Source: Siphlonurus alternatus (taxonomy: Eukaryota; Arthropoda; Insecta; Ephemeroptera; Siphlonuridae). From it: a DNA stretch of 64,000 nt. Under the pieces are notes generated by a model. It had not been told where the DNA came from. It saw only the letters and a list, made by a program, of their open reading frames with translations, and ran no database searches. Shown here piece by piece: positions 1-10,880 of this stretch (its first letter is position 1; every line of letters starts with the position of its first letter). A program made the position numbers and the translations under genes. The DNA is taken from assembly GCA_949825025.1 (NCBI GenBank), contig OX463782.1, positions 28,684,759 through 28,748,758 of the forward strand. The letters run 5' to 3'.

Positions 1-176
1 AATATACTTTATAATAATAAAAACCATTATCTGTTATTTTGATTTTAATGTTTTTAATTAATGTGATATGATGTTGATAAAAGGAAAAAGAATATTCTAT
101 ATTCAGTTATGTGTATGCAATAGTAATGGTATTTGTATTAAATATATCTTAATTTAACGTGATAATTTCCAAAAAA

Positions 177-402
177 TAACCGATGGCGCAGAGTTAACCG
201 TTTCGGTTAAATTAACCGATCAAATAAATTCAAATAATTAACCGATCGAATAAAATTAACCGATATTGATTAGACGGTTTTTTTAATCGATCAAACATTT
301 TCAGAATTCTTGGCGGTTTTTAATCGAACTTCGGTTTGATTAAAAACCGGTTAAAAGTTGACGGTCACCGGTTAAACATTTTTCTCGGTTATTTACAGCC
401 CT
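177..402. repeat. Dispersed-repeat fragment rich in TTAACCG/CGGTTAA
   Basis: The heptamer TTAACCG and its complement recur many times here in both orientations, mixed with ATCGATC-like spacers. The right end reads TTATTTACAGCCCTAAT, whose complement begins AGGGCTGTAAATAACC. Ends of the type (C)AGGGCT-GTAAATAACC are known from non-autonomous hAT-class elements, so this may be a truncated hAT relative. No matching left terminus is visible, and the class is inferred from the one end only. Confidence 0.4.
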
Positions 403-1506
403 AATATTTTTATATTACATTTGGAATTTTATATACCTTGCAATAAAATATTAGAGTTATATAAAACTAAATTATAACATCAGATCTTTTACGTATTAAT
501 ATTTTTATCACTATAATAAAATAATGAAACCTATATATTTAATTCTACTTAATCCAAATTTTTATTGATTTTTTGATTAAAACATCATCTTTTTTTTAAT
601 CTTATAACGATTTTACTTAGCAAAAAAATGCTATCATTTTTCTTATAGAATCTAAATCCTAAAAGGGTTTAAAATTTTAAGATTTTATTAGTTTGTTATC
701 TTATAGTGACGTAATGTAATTTAAGGCTTGGTTTAATGCAACATTCACGGTGGTTACTCTAACTTTTCTGGTGGTATCAGCAGCCGGCATGTTTGTGTTG
801 TCACTCTAGTTGGCAGCTACTTTGATTTATTACTCCTCGACTATCGCGACCCACGTGATGCTAACAAATCACATCTTATCAGTAAACGCTAATCCTCCCC
901 CTCTCTACTCTAACTTTTCTAGTGGCTGCTAATGCTTCTGAGGTGTTGTATCACAGACATAGAGAATCTCGAAAAAAAACTATCGCCCCCAAGACATCAT
1001 ACTAGTTTTATGATTTTATTGGATTCACATGATGGAACTTTAAAATATATCAATAGAGGCTTCAAGTCAGCTGATTTTTCGTTGTTCCCGCCATCCTATC
1101 TAAACCTATGTAAAAAAAAAAAACGTAAATTTGTTTTTTCACTTATATAGAATAAGATTTTTTTAGGGAACATTCCTTTACGGAACTTTGATCCAAACTG
1201 AAAAATACAGTGGATAATGCAAGATTTAGATTTTTTAATTGATTTATAACCGAGAAAAGTTAAAAAAAAAACACTTTGCTTCATTTTCAAGTGCCTTCTT
1301 AGGCCTTAGCGACAACAGTTGCGCTGCATCGAGGGCGCACTCACTTGAAGCCTCTATTGTACCCCCTGTTTATTGCAGAAAGGTGTGTGTAATTTTTTTA
1401 TTACTGTTCAATGATATTGCAGAAATGTGATTTTATGGTAAAGCAATGAGTAAGCTGTTGTATTGCACTTTTTTATATATAGCTGAAATTTTTAATTTTA
1501 TTACAG

Positions 1507-1508
<2 letters not shown>

Positions 1509-1584
<76 letters not shown>
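1509..1584. repeat. (AT)n microsatellite
   Basis: Uninterrupted AT dinucleotide run of about 76 bp, inside the presumed intron of the left gene. Confidence 0.95.
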
Positions 1585-1587
<3 letters not shown>

Positions 1588-1860
1588 GTTGCAATTTATG
1601 TATAAAATGCAAAGATAAAATATTGAAATTTAATACTGCTCATCGTAATTACGTTCTAACTATTTTTATACAAATTTGATGTTATTGTACTCAAATTTAT
1701 GAATATTTTATTATTAAAGTTGAATTTTAATTTCTTCCGTTACACAAAAATTAAAAAATAAGTCAAACGAGTGAAACCATAACAGTATATTGGCAGTAAG
1801 AGACGTATCGGTAGCTCAATACAGAGATAGAAGAGATTTTGTGTTGGAGTTAATTTACTA

Positions 1861-2025
1861 GAGGGTCCTGATTACATCACGCCGCGGCCAAGATTTCCCG
1901 CTTGTACGACGGGTTGCATCACGCGGTTCCCCAGGGGCCACTCGCAGCGCGTGTCTCGACTGATTGCAAGCAGGAGGCTGCTGCAGTGCATGCAGATCAT
2001 CACAAGTATGGCCGCCATAACGAAG
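1861..2025. other. GC-rich islet, unassigned
   Basis: A CpG-containing block in an AT-rich background. An open minus-strand frame runs through it (about 69 codons from 2081 to 1872) but has no recognisable domain, and the phase needed to follow exon 2884-3141 closes quickly. It may be a regulatory element or an unrecognised exon. Confidence 0.3.
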
Positions 2026-2883
2026 CTTTGTTTTAGATCTGATTTATCATTGTCGTTACGTAGTCTGTAGTATTGAATCAAGTTGAAAATTGTTTTAATT
2101 ATTACGATAGAATTAAGAAATGTGTTAATTTAACACTGAAATTTATTTTTTCCAGAATACATTTTTTTTTTTTTTTGTCATCGATTTAAATTCAATAACT
2201 ATTTTAATGCCGCCGTTTGAATCTCCATACATATATTGACACCATGCAGTATGCGGCGCTGTACGTATGTTATTTTTAAATATTTTTCAAATTATTCATT
2301 TTATATAGGTATTTTTTTAATGTGTCCTTGCAACACACCAATTTTCACCAATTACAATTATAGAGTATATGATGTATGTATGACTTATTGTAATGTTACT
2401 TAATTATTATAAATACAGTATTACTATTGTACAATCGAAAAACATGAAAATAATTATGAATAATGAATTATAAAAATTTATACATTAAAATATGAAATAA
2501 ATGGAAAAATTCCTTATATCCGAATGAAATTGAAAGCAGAGATATTTCTTGCTGAAATTTAACAGATTCACCTAAGCATGCAACTATAAAGGTCAATAAC
2601 TTTAAAATAAGATGAATAAGTCAGCTAGCTAGGTAAAAATTTTAACGAACGCACAACATAGCGGTTAGTTAACTCAATCGTAGTTTTCACCACGAATTTG
2701 ATCCCGCAACGGATTTTATTCCTATATTGGTGCATGTAATTTGGTTCGATCTCTGAACACCCACTACTGTAGGGGTTGAGTAATAATAATAAGTAACAAC
2801 AAAATAAATAGCATGTTATTTCTGATTGCAACCAAGCGTCGACGTCACTGAAAATTTTCATAGGTAAAATTGATTGCCCTTAC

Positions 2884-3141
2884 CTCTGGCCGGGTCCGGG
2901 GGCGGGGTGTCCGCTGGTCTGGCTGCATGTGGGGGTGGGGGTGCTGGGGTGGCGGGGTAGCGGGCGTGCATGAAGGCTCCAGGCGGCTCGCTGCGGTGTT
3001 TGTCGTGGTGACTGCCAGCCTTGACGAGAGGCGCGGCACTCCACAGACGGCTGTAGTAGCTCAGGCCGGCCAGCGACGTCGCAGCCGCGGCAGCCGCGGT
3101 CACTGCGGCGGGGGCTCCACAGCCGGCAGAGAACATCGGAC
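2884..3141 (-). CDS. Exon 2 of unidentified transcription-factor-like protein
   Basis: A 258-nt, GC-rich exon with a good acceptor (cccccag before 3141, CTGAC branch site 22 nt upstream) and donor (CAGAG then GTAAGG). It enters and leaves in phase 1, so it is a symmetric exon. Joined to 9827-10091 it continues the frame with Gly-Pro-Met-Phe. The 86 codons encode an Ala run (AAVTAAAAAATS), a hydrophobic/aromatic patch (LSYYSRLWSAAPL) and a Pro/His-rich tail (ATPAPPPPHAARPADTPPPD). No zinc finger, homeodomain or other fold is visible. Ala/Pro-rich, low-complexity sequence of this kind is common in the regulatory arms of animal transcription factors, which is the only basis for the suggested class. 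The gene continues beyond the left edge, where the diagnostic domain presumably lies. Confidence 0.65.
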
Positions 3142-3147
3142 CTGGGG

Positions 3148-3207
3148 GCACGGACACACCTAGTCAGAGTTTGAGGAGCATGGACACATTTAGTCAGAAT
3201 TTGGGGG
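3148..3207. repeat. 30-bp tandem duplication next to the splice acceptor
   Basis: Two imperfect 30-bp units (3148-3177 and 3178-3207), each holding a GTCAG core on the plus strand, which is CTGAC on the transcribed strand. The unit nearest the exon supplies the likely branch site and pyrimidine tract of the acceptor at 3142. The upstream unit is a copy that lacks the terminal AG. Confidence 0.75.
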
Positions 3208-3436
3208 CATCTCGTAGAAAATAAATATTTTGTAGTGCTGCTTTTTTATCATTAGTTTAAATAAGTTTTACCTCGGGTTTGGATTGATATGAGTTATATA
3301 TATAATTATATACGATACCAACAATATATGTAGTCTTGTATAAGTAGGCAAAGCCATTGCTCCGTTACACAATAGCTCAGTTTTACTACACATAAAATGT
3401 TATTTAACAAAAAAACTATTATAGCGTTGTGTTTTA

Positions 3437-3543
3437 TAGTCGTCCCGGGTTAACGTTGATTTGACGTCACGAACCTTTTCCTTAGTCCTCCAATACAATA
3501 CTAATGGGAGGGTACGTCAAATCAACGTTAGCCCTAGTGACTA
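3437..3543. repeat. Short inverted-repeat (MITE-like) element
   Basis: Arms of about 32 bp face each other (3437-3469 and 3512-3543), sharing TAACGTTGATTTGACGT. The left arm holds a TGACGTCA palindrome at 3462; the right arm has lost it by substitution. No target-site duplication was clear. Confidence 0.65.
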
Positions 3544-4439
3544 CAATATTTTCTTATATTTTTCTTTAGGTTGAAATGGTAGTTGTAATGGAAACAGATG
3601 ATTTCTTTAAATGAATAAAGAAAAATAGGTAACAAATTTAGCTATTCAGTATAACACCAATCGTATATAAAGACAGTGAGCGAATTTCATGTTGCTGCAC
3701 CTTCCATGGATTGAATATAAATTAATTTTCTATTAAAAGTTGAAAAATAAAATTATTTTAATATTGTCATGCTAAATTCCTACATCCAAATCATAAACCA
3801 AAATGCATATTTCATTTTATTTGCAATGTATGTTATGGATTACGTTTTGAGTGAATAAGCTACCAAAGAATTTACAAAAATGACATCAATGTAACATTTA
3901 TGATGAATATTTTCTGATTCGTCAGATAACATATGAGCAGAAGTGATGTCATTTTTTCATAGGATAGTTACAAATTTCTTTCGTTATTACGTTATTACAA
4001 CTACCATGCAATAAAAAGAGATAATTACAATAATAGGATATGACAATTTTTATTTTAAAATCGGAATTAATCACTTCATAGATAAAAAAACTATATAATT
4101 TAAAATAATCTACTGATATAATTTTGATAAATAATAATCAGCAATCGTTCGAGAAAATATTACATCCTCATTAAAAATAGATTTAAAATTTTGAAATTCA
4201 GTCAAACAAAGTTACGCAACGGTTGAGGATTAGAGTTGGATTAGACAGGTCGTGGTGAGTGATAAGATTCCAAGGCAATCTGACATGTGGACAAAACGTC
4301 AGATTTCTCTTCTGTGTACTCGGGGGGCATTTTCATGATAGGAGCAGTCGTCAGATAACCAACAATAACAAACATGGAACTTTGGGGGGAAGGGGGTTGG
4401 AGACAAAAAATGCTAAGTTCTGTACCAGACACCTCTTAA

Positions 4440-4563
4440 GTATTACACGATACAATTTTGCATACAATTTTTCTTTACAAGGAAACTTGAAGTCCATTTG
4501 TTTGTATGGAGATGAAATTTTCTTGCAAGGAAAAATTGTATTCAAAATTATATCGTGTAATAC
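4440..4563. repeat. Short inverted-repeat (MITE-like) element
   Basis: A 124-bp foldback with arms of about 53 bp. Both ends read GTATTACACGAT going inward, followed by near-identical ATACAATTTTTC stretches. It is non-coding; the open frames crossing it are by-products of the symmetry. Confidence 0.7.
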
Positions 4564-5639
4564 CTGCTTTATGGCCAGAAATTTGATCAATACTTTACTG
4601 TAGGCTTGGGTATGGAAGTACTGATTTCGAAAACTCAAATATGGCCAACTAGGATGACGTCATTGATGGTGAATGCGGCGACAGCAGCACTAACTTCCCC
4701 AGACCTCGTGAACTACTGAAATGTTGATCAATTTCCTGGTTAAAAGGCACGGAGGTATCTGATAGTCTGGTTCTGTACGAATAATAAACTCATCATGCTT
4801 TATTATTAACTAATTTATTTCTCCTAGATGATATCGCCTATAATTCTTTATCATCAGTTGAGAATACCAGTAGTTAATTTTCATTTTTGTGATAAGGTCT
4901 ACAGCTATGCGTTTTTAAGATTAAACTAAACCTTTTGGTTCACATAAAAAAACTATCCGGCTAGAAAGAAAAGAATACGATACATTTGTATATTTCAATA
5001 TCAAAAATCTCTCTACGATTTTTGAAGAAAAGTTGATTTTTTATTATTATTAATTAGTATTCATAATATATATTAAATACTTTAATATGCTTTGTGGAAG
5101 AAAAGACATGATTGACTACTTAATTTAAAAAAAAAAAGAGAAATGAAACAACTTTTTCTTTAATGAGTTTTTTCAATACCTTTGCAATTTCGTTTTAATA
5201 AACACTTTTTTAAAAAAATTACAAGAAAGAATAACACCATTAATATAATAAATATATTATATATATTAAACTAATATTATGTAGGTTATGGACAGAAGAA
5301 ATAATAGAGAGTATAATAATATAATAAAAAGAACAAGCTGCTGTTTTTCAAAAATACAAAGCTATTATATGCTAATATTTTTTTACGCAATTTAAATGAC
5401 AACAAATCATAACAGAACCTTAATTATCACATAGTAAAAATACACAGACGAACATATATTATAATTGTTCCGGGATGTTAATGAAGACGATATTACATCA
5501 GACGTACAAGAAGAATGAGAAGGATTCAGTTTCCAAATGAACTCCCACGCCAACAGATCCTGTTCATCTACATACCGTTCTCTTTTTGTGTGTACCCTTC
5601 GCAAAAAAAATGATGACAAAAAGTTTGCGAATGACGTAC

Positions 5640-5716
5640 TTGTGACGTCACGGGAATCAGTGCTCGCATGTGCTCGACTGCAGCACCACGCTGATTTCGC
5701 AGTCTATGACGTCACG
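5640..5716. promoter_or_regulatory. Pair of TGACGTCA (CRE-type) sites
   Basis: TGACGTCA occurs at 5643-5650 and 5707-5714, both followed by CG (the second also makes CACGTG), in a GC-richer patch of intron 1. CREB/ATF bZIP dimers bind this palindrome. Unlike several other copies in the window, these two are not inside an obvious inverted repeat, so an intronic regulatory element is possible. Confidence 0.35.
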
Positions 5717-8346
5717 TGGTACCCCACACGGCTTGCGTGCTTAAATTGTGAGCTGCATTCCTAGCCGTCGCTTCCTGCGACTGCTGCATGCATTGTAACA
5801 TGTATGTACTTGATATTAAAGTAATGTATAATGTTACTGTCTGGCGTCTGTACTGTACACCAAATTTAATATACCATTTAATGATATTATGTATATTTAC
5901 ACCTCCGGACTGTGCGAATGTTATCCTAGCTTGCTTAGTTGCTACAGAAGATAAATAGATACAGATTTGCAATGTTGGGAAAGGTAAAAAGAATACCCAG
6001 TCTAGACATAAAAAATGGTAAAGTTTTCAACGCTTTAATATAGACTATACATGATCATGCCCTCAAATAGAGCAGGGGTAACGTTCGCGAATTAAGTGTA
6101 CTTGATAATGTATAATATTTTTGTCTGATTAGAATATACACCAAAATAAATATAATATGATAATACAGATTATATTTTGTTAAGTCATATCCTCAATTTT
6201 GCTGTAAACTTGATCATTTATTTTATTCGGTTTTATATTTCATGCATTTTTTTTTTTTTATCAGTAACAAATTTTGTTAGCTTTTTTTTTCAAAGTTTCA
6301 TAAAATAGTAAATTATCGTAATTTTAATCAACTAAACAACGGAAATTGCTAGTTGAAAATCTGAAATTTCTCTGAATAACAGGTAGTGAAAATGAATGAA
6401 GTTACACCTTCTCTTGTTCAACCTAAAATTATTCATGTTGACTTAATAGCTGCTTCATTATTCAATATTAATCATATTTAACGATTCCACTTGCATTTTC
6501 CACCAAAAGTGACAGGCTCGACAAGCCGTGTAATTAGTAATTTCCTCGTTGCTGTCTCCTCGGTGTCGGTCCCTCAAAGAGAGGCAAGACGCCGGCGGAT
6601 CATGGCGTTAATTGACGGCGTCTCGTCGGTCTCTCATCAGTGCTCGCCGCCACGCCCCCGCCATTCCTCCATCAGGGAAATAGTTAGGCAGTGATGCACA
6701 AAGTTTTCTGATGATACTTGATTTTATTCATCAGTCTTAATTCTTTAATTTTAGTCTTCGTTGTAAGTTCAAATTGATGATACTACAAAAACAAAGGGGA
6801 AGATGATGATATCCCCCCCTCCCCCACCTCCAAATTTTAGATTTAACATGTGCAGTATAAGACCGTCCATAACTTATTTAAAAAAATATAAGTATAACTA
6901 TAATTTTTTCTCTATCCTTTCATGTATGTGACAGTACGATAAAAACTCAAACTCATAAATAATAATCAATACTAATTAAGGTTATGGTGTAGCCAATGTT
7001 TGAGGATGGCAAAAAATTCTTACGCTCTGCTCAACTCCGCTGGCATAAAAAAAGAGATGAGGTTTCCTAGAACAAATAAATTCAATTGCCAGAAACATTA
7101 TTATAGATCACACGTACTGTACAAAGTATGGTCAATTTGGTCATAGCAACCTGCAATAAATTACTTGTAATTTTAAATAGCTATAAAAATTTATGCCCAG
7201 GAAATTTTTGATTTTTTTTTTTTTTTTACTTATTGTTTTTTTTTTTTTGTTTTTTTTTTTACACTTTTTTAAATGTTATAAATTCTTGTGATTTTTTAAT
7301 TTTTCTTTTATGTATTTATAATAATTAACGAGAAAATGTTTATATAATTATTATCTGTCCAATATTCCGTTTCTAAATGCACTGTTTTTGTGTTCAATAA
7401 ACAATTTATTATAAATACTTATAGCGGCACCGTCATAAATACATGTGACAGTCAAATAAATACGTAACACTCGATCTTGAGTTAAGTATAATGCACTCAT
7501 AGTAGGTGGAGAAAATTTATAACAGCCACGTTATAGGTTTAAAAAATGTTACTGAAAATTTTCTTTGGTCTTCGAAATTTTTATTTGTTTAGATTCTGCA
7601 TCTATATTATAACAATGTACTATAATGTTTGATATTATTATATATATTATATAATTATTTAATTATATATTACATAATATATTATATAATTATGTAATTA
7701 TGGTATACCAGGAATCATTATTAAAAGGAAAATTTTATTATTATAATTTTATACATTTGGGGGAGGAGATGGTATTTACATTTTTTTTATTTAATTTTCT
7801 AAAATTATTGAAAAGTATTTTCTTTTCATTATTGATTATTTATTTAACATTATAGTTTACATGCTTCAATATTATTGACTTACTTAAGACTATATTATAT
7901 TTTGTGTTTTAAAAATATTTTTTTGTGGATTTTTTTTTATTCAAGTTACAGAAACCAAGCATAAAAACAATCTAAATGTTCAGTACGTCTGTGCCACATG
8001 ACACTAACTAAATTAAGAATAAAATATGATCACTTCATGTGCGCAGAAAAAAATGGTAAGATAGAGTAACTGGATATAATTAATATACAATTATTGCACC
8101 ATGAAAAAAATCTTGCATTAATCCAAAGCAAACGAAACGCTTTGAATGTGTAATACTTATGTATCTACTTATTCATTCAATGTTTTCTGAATATAACATA
8201 GTTTTTGCAGCTTAAGAACAAGAAATATATAATATTAATAAAATATAGTTTTATAGAAATGTATAGTAATTAAAACTCGAAATAGCTATATATACATCTA
8301 TTAATAATTGTCGGTGCAATGACATTAAGTTTGTTCGTAAATACAC

Positions 8347-8667
8347 AATGGACAATTTGCATGATATATTTTTATTACAGAAATGGATAGAGGGTACCAA
8401 ATTATGCTACTCTGAATTTTTTCAGATTTTTTTGAGAGCGGGAACTATTTTTAAAAAATTATTGAAAGTCAGTTTTATGACGTCACGGGCGTTTAGCGCC
8501 TATCCTTTTCTTAAGGACAGACTCCTCGTGACGTCATAAAATCGACTTTCAATAATTTTTTAAAAATAGTTCTCGGTCTCTAAAAAATCTGAAAAAATTC
8601 AGAGTAGCATAACTTTGCACCCTCTATCCATTTCTGCAATAAAAAAATGTCATGCAAATTGTCCATT
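8347..8667. mobile_element. Foldback/MITE element, family A copy 1
   Basis: A 321-bp near-palindrome with arms of about 140 bp. The inner part of each arm (GAAATGGATAGAG, then CAGATTTTTT, then AAAATTATTGAAAGT, then TGACGTCA near the centre) is shared with the copy at 14692-14982. The outer 18 bp of each arm (AATGGACAATTTGCATGA) are inverted here too but are absent from the other copy. It is non-coding, so mobilisation would need a transposase from elsewhere. Confidence 0.85.
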
Positions 8668-9375
8668 ATTTGATTCACCTTATTTTACCTGTACAAATGG
8701 TTCATCTGATTATCGATTCACAAATGCATTATGCATTTACGAGCAAGACATTTTGTTTTAATAATTAATTAAAATATAGGAAAATAAATCAAAACAGAAA
8801 CTCAATGAAATTATTTACAAAATGATACTATTTCAAATTTCATATATTTAAGTGATTAAACGACACTAAAAATAAGACTATATGGTTTTCATTCCTGGAT
8901 CGTCTAGTACTTTCAATTCTGTAATTTTTTAATACCTCTATATATAGAGTAAAAAAGCTTATACAGTAAAATTAGTTAAATTACACAGAAACGGAAGAAT
9001 ATCAATATTTAATTTTGAAAGATGAATTTTATAAGACTTTACCTTTGCCAGTGTAATAATAACTCAACTTTCAATATGAAACAATACACCTTTGCATGAA
9101 CGTAAAAATTACTTGCTAATTTTTAATTTTGTTATGTTTGTTGTGTTTTTTAAAACTTTTACTCTTTGTTCAAAAATTCTGTTTTAAGGGAATATCAAAA
9201 TTATGATGAATGATGAACAATAAAAACATATGTAGCATGATGATTACTGACAAGTGAGTGAAAAATGCTATAGAAGTAAAATAAAAATTGAAAAACGATT
9301 AAATCAAATATTGAAATTCATTTTTGATAATATAACAACCAAATTATTAAAACTGTAATGAAATGTTCCTTTGTA

Positions 9376-9435
9376 GGACCCTGCAGCACTGCCCACAGGG
9401 TCCTGGAAGTCCAGAGAAGGTACACAGTGTACCTT
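9376..9435. repeat. Two adjacent small hairpins
   Basis: GGACCCTG (9376-9383) pairs with CAGGGTCC (9396-9403), and 14 bp later comes the 19-bp palindrome AAGGTACACAGTGTACCTT (9417-9435). The segment is GC-richer than its surroundings. It may be part of a degraded repeat; function unknown. Confidence 0.45.
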
Positions 9436-9752
9436 TTTTGCGAGAAAGGTACCTGAATCTACCTGGCGTTTAATTACGAAGAGGCCAGACTTACCCCGAT
9501 CGAATAAGTAATATTTTTTACACCCTATATATATCATATTATTTTTATACAATCAAGCTGTAAAATCCCCATAACAGGTGTTATCATTTAGATGTGAATT
9601 TTTCGTAACAATAAAATCTAGACCCTTAATGGACCACATATTATATATTTAAATAGTTAATGAATGTCCACATTTTTAGAAAATGTATCCTGAAGATAGG
9701 GACATTGATATAATCCAAGTAGAGTGGGTTACATACACAGTAAGGGGTAAGA

Positions 9753-9783
9753 TGACATTTGAATGCTGAACAAGTTGCCTACT
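9753..9783 (+). repeat. Dispersed-repeat fragment (family B)
   Basis: Shares ATTTGAATGCT and AACAAGTTGCCTA with fragments at 18761-18808, 33382-33441 (opposite strand) and 38046-38103. It is a short remnant of a non-coding dispersed repeat of unknown class. Confidence 0.4.
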
Positions 9784-9826
9784 TTCACGGCGCAGATACT
9801 TATTAATTACAGGTAAACAAACTCAC

Positions 9827-10091
9827 CTTCGTTTTTCCCCTTAGGCGTGACGACTCTGAAGGCACTGGAGTTTGGTCCCGCAGCTGTCTTCCCCAAAAGT
9901 AGACCCAAACTTCCACTCGAAGTGGTGACCGGTGATACAGGACTTGGTGAACGACTTGATGCAACGGGAGTTGGTGATCTTGGTAGCTGAGCACGGTAAC
10001 TATAAGGATGGTGATTGTTATTGTTAAAATGATGGCTAGCAGATTTCACTGTAAAGTCAATCGGTGATGAAATAGCACTAGTCTCCATCAT
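9827..10091 (-). CDS. First coding exon of unidentified transcription-factor-like protein
   Basis: Starts with two adjacent ATG codons (10091 and 10088). The second has the better context (A at -3, G at +4), and an in-frame TAA lies four codons upstream. The exon gives 88 codons plus one base and ends at a consensus donor (GAAG/GTGAGT). Its phase-1 end fits the acceptor of 2884-3141. The protein begins METSAISSPIDFTVKSAS, continues with His/Asn-rich sequence (HHFNNNNHHPYS), a Ser/Pro-rich section (SPTPVASSRSPSPVSPV) and ends FRVVTPKGKNE, a basic segment that looks conserved. No signal peptide, membrane segment or enzymatic motif is present. I do not recognise the family; a nuclear regulator is inferred from composition. 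An Inr-type promoter about 155 bp upstream and a GAGA-rich stretch fit a developmentally controlled gene. Confidence 0.7.
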
Positions 10092-10214
10092 TAATTTTTT
10101 TTATTAACTAATTAACTGTTCATAATTATATCACTTTAAAAAAAATTGTTTTGTTTATGTTTTGAATCACAGTGTTAAAAAGCACGAGCAAGCTACTGCG
10201 TGGACACAGATACA

Positions 10215-10250
10215 AGTGTGCTAGAATCTTGGTTAGAGTCCCGACTGAGG
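10215..10250 (-). promoter_or_regulatory. Candidate TATA-less Inr promoter of the left gene
   Basis: On the minus strand CCTCAGTCGGGA contains TCAGTC, which matches the arthropod initiator, with the +1 A at 10246. There is no TATA box. A downstream DPE-like hexamer at +28 matches only 4 of 6 positions. This would give a 5' UTR of about 155 nt with one three-codon upstream ORF. The GA-repeat at 10307-10352 lies 60-110 bp upstream. The position is inferred from motifs only. Confidence 0.35.
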
Positions 10251-10306
10251 GCCAGCAAGCTGGCACACACCCACTCTCAGTATGATTCCCCCACCACCAA
10301 CTTCTC

Positions 10307-10352
10307 ATCTCTCTCTCTCTCTCTCTGGTCGTCCCATTCTCTCTCTCTCTCC
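10307..10352. repeat. CT/GA repeat pair upstream of the left gene
   Basis: Two short CT runs are separated by about 14 bp; on the gene's coding strand they read GAGAGAGA. GAGA-type elements near promoters bind GAF/CLAMP-like factors in insects, so a promoter role is possible, but AG microsatellites are abundant in this window anyway. Confidence 0.6.
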
Positions 10353-10619
10353 CCGCGCAACCAAACTGTCAACCAAGCCTGCCGGCACGATTAACGATGA
10401 CACCTCCTATCAATCATAAAGCCTAATTAGCTCTGATTATCACTAATTTAAATATGATTAACTTTAATAATGTAACATAATTATATTTTATAATAAATCT
10501 TATAATAATTTTTTTTTAATTTAATTCTACTTGTATAAGTATTATTTTATAATTTTAAATAATATTTTTTTTTTAATATTTTAAATAATAAAAATATTTG
10601 TAATAATTTGAATCGCAAA

Positions 10620-10880
10620 CTTAAAGCTCTACCAAAATCTTGCGCGCTTTATCAGTTGTGTAGCTGTGATTGGCGAGCGGGGCGCGACGATTTACAGTGA
10701 GAGTCTCTGTGATTGGTTGATATGGTGGTCCATGAGACCACGCCCTCTTTGGCGATTGCATCTTTGCTGCAGGGATGCTGGGATGCAACGAGATGCAGTC
10801 TGCGCTCTCAGTCTCGCCCCTGTGTGTATGCAGCCCGCAGCGCGCTACGGGAGGCCGCAGCACCCACTCGCCGCATAAAT
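10620..10880. other. GC-rich islet upstream of the left gene
   Basis: About 260 bp of CpG-rich sequence 0.4-0.6 kb upstream of the putative start site. Overlapping open frames on both strands are unconvincing (no splice context, no family resemblance). Likely promoter-proximal regulatory DNA, or a 5' non-coding exon. Confidence 0.35.

Larger units (their letters stand above)
1..2883 (-). other. Downstream intron (partial) of the left minus-strand gene
   Basis: This follows the splice donor at the end of the minus-strand exon 2884-3141, so it should be intron unless a further exon is hidden here. It is AT-rich. I looked for a third exon in the GC-rich islet at 1861-2025: several AG acceptors are possible on the minus strand, but the phase needed to follow exon 2 reaches a stop after about 20 codons. 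The stretch also holds a TTAACCG-rich repeat (177-402) and an (AT)n tract. Nothing else was recognised. Confidence 0.45.
3142..9826 (-). other. Intron 1 of the left minus-strand gene
   Basis: About 6.7 kb between the GAAG/GTGAGT donor at 9827/9826 and the cccccag acceptor at 3142. It is AT-rich and holds several inverted-repeat elements (3437-3543, 4440-4563, 8347-8667), a pair of TGACGTCA sites (5643, 5707) in a modest GC-rich patch at 5.54-5.76 kb, and another at 4655. A further GC-rich patch lies at 6.54-6.69 kb. Poly-T runs cluster at 7.2-7.26 kb. Adjacent small hairpins lie at 9376-9435. No internal exon could be supported. Confidence 0.6.
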
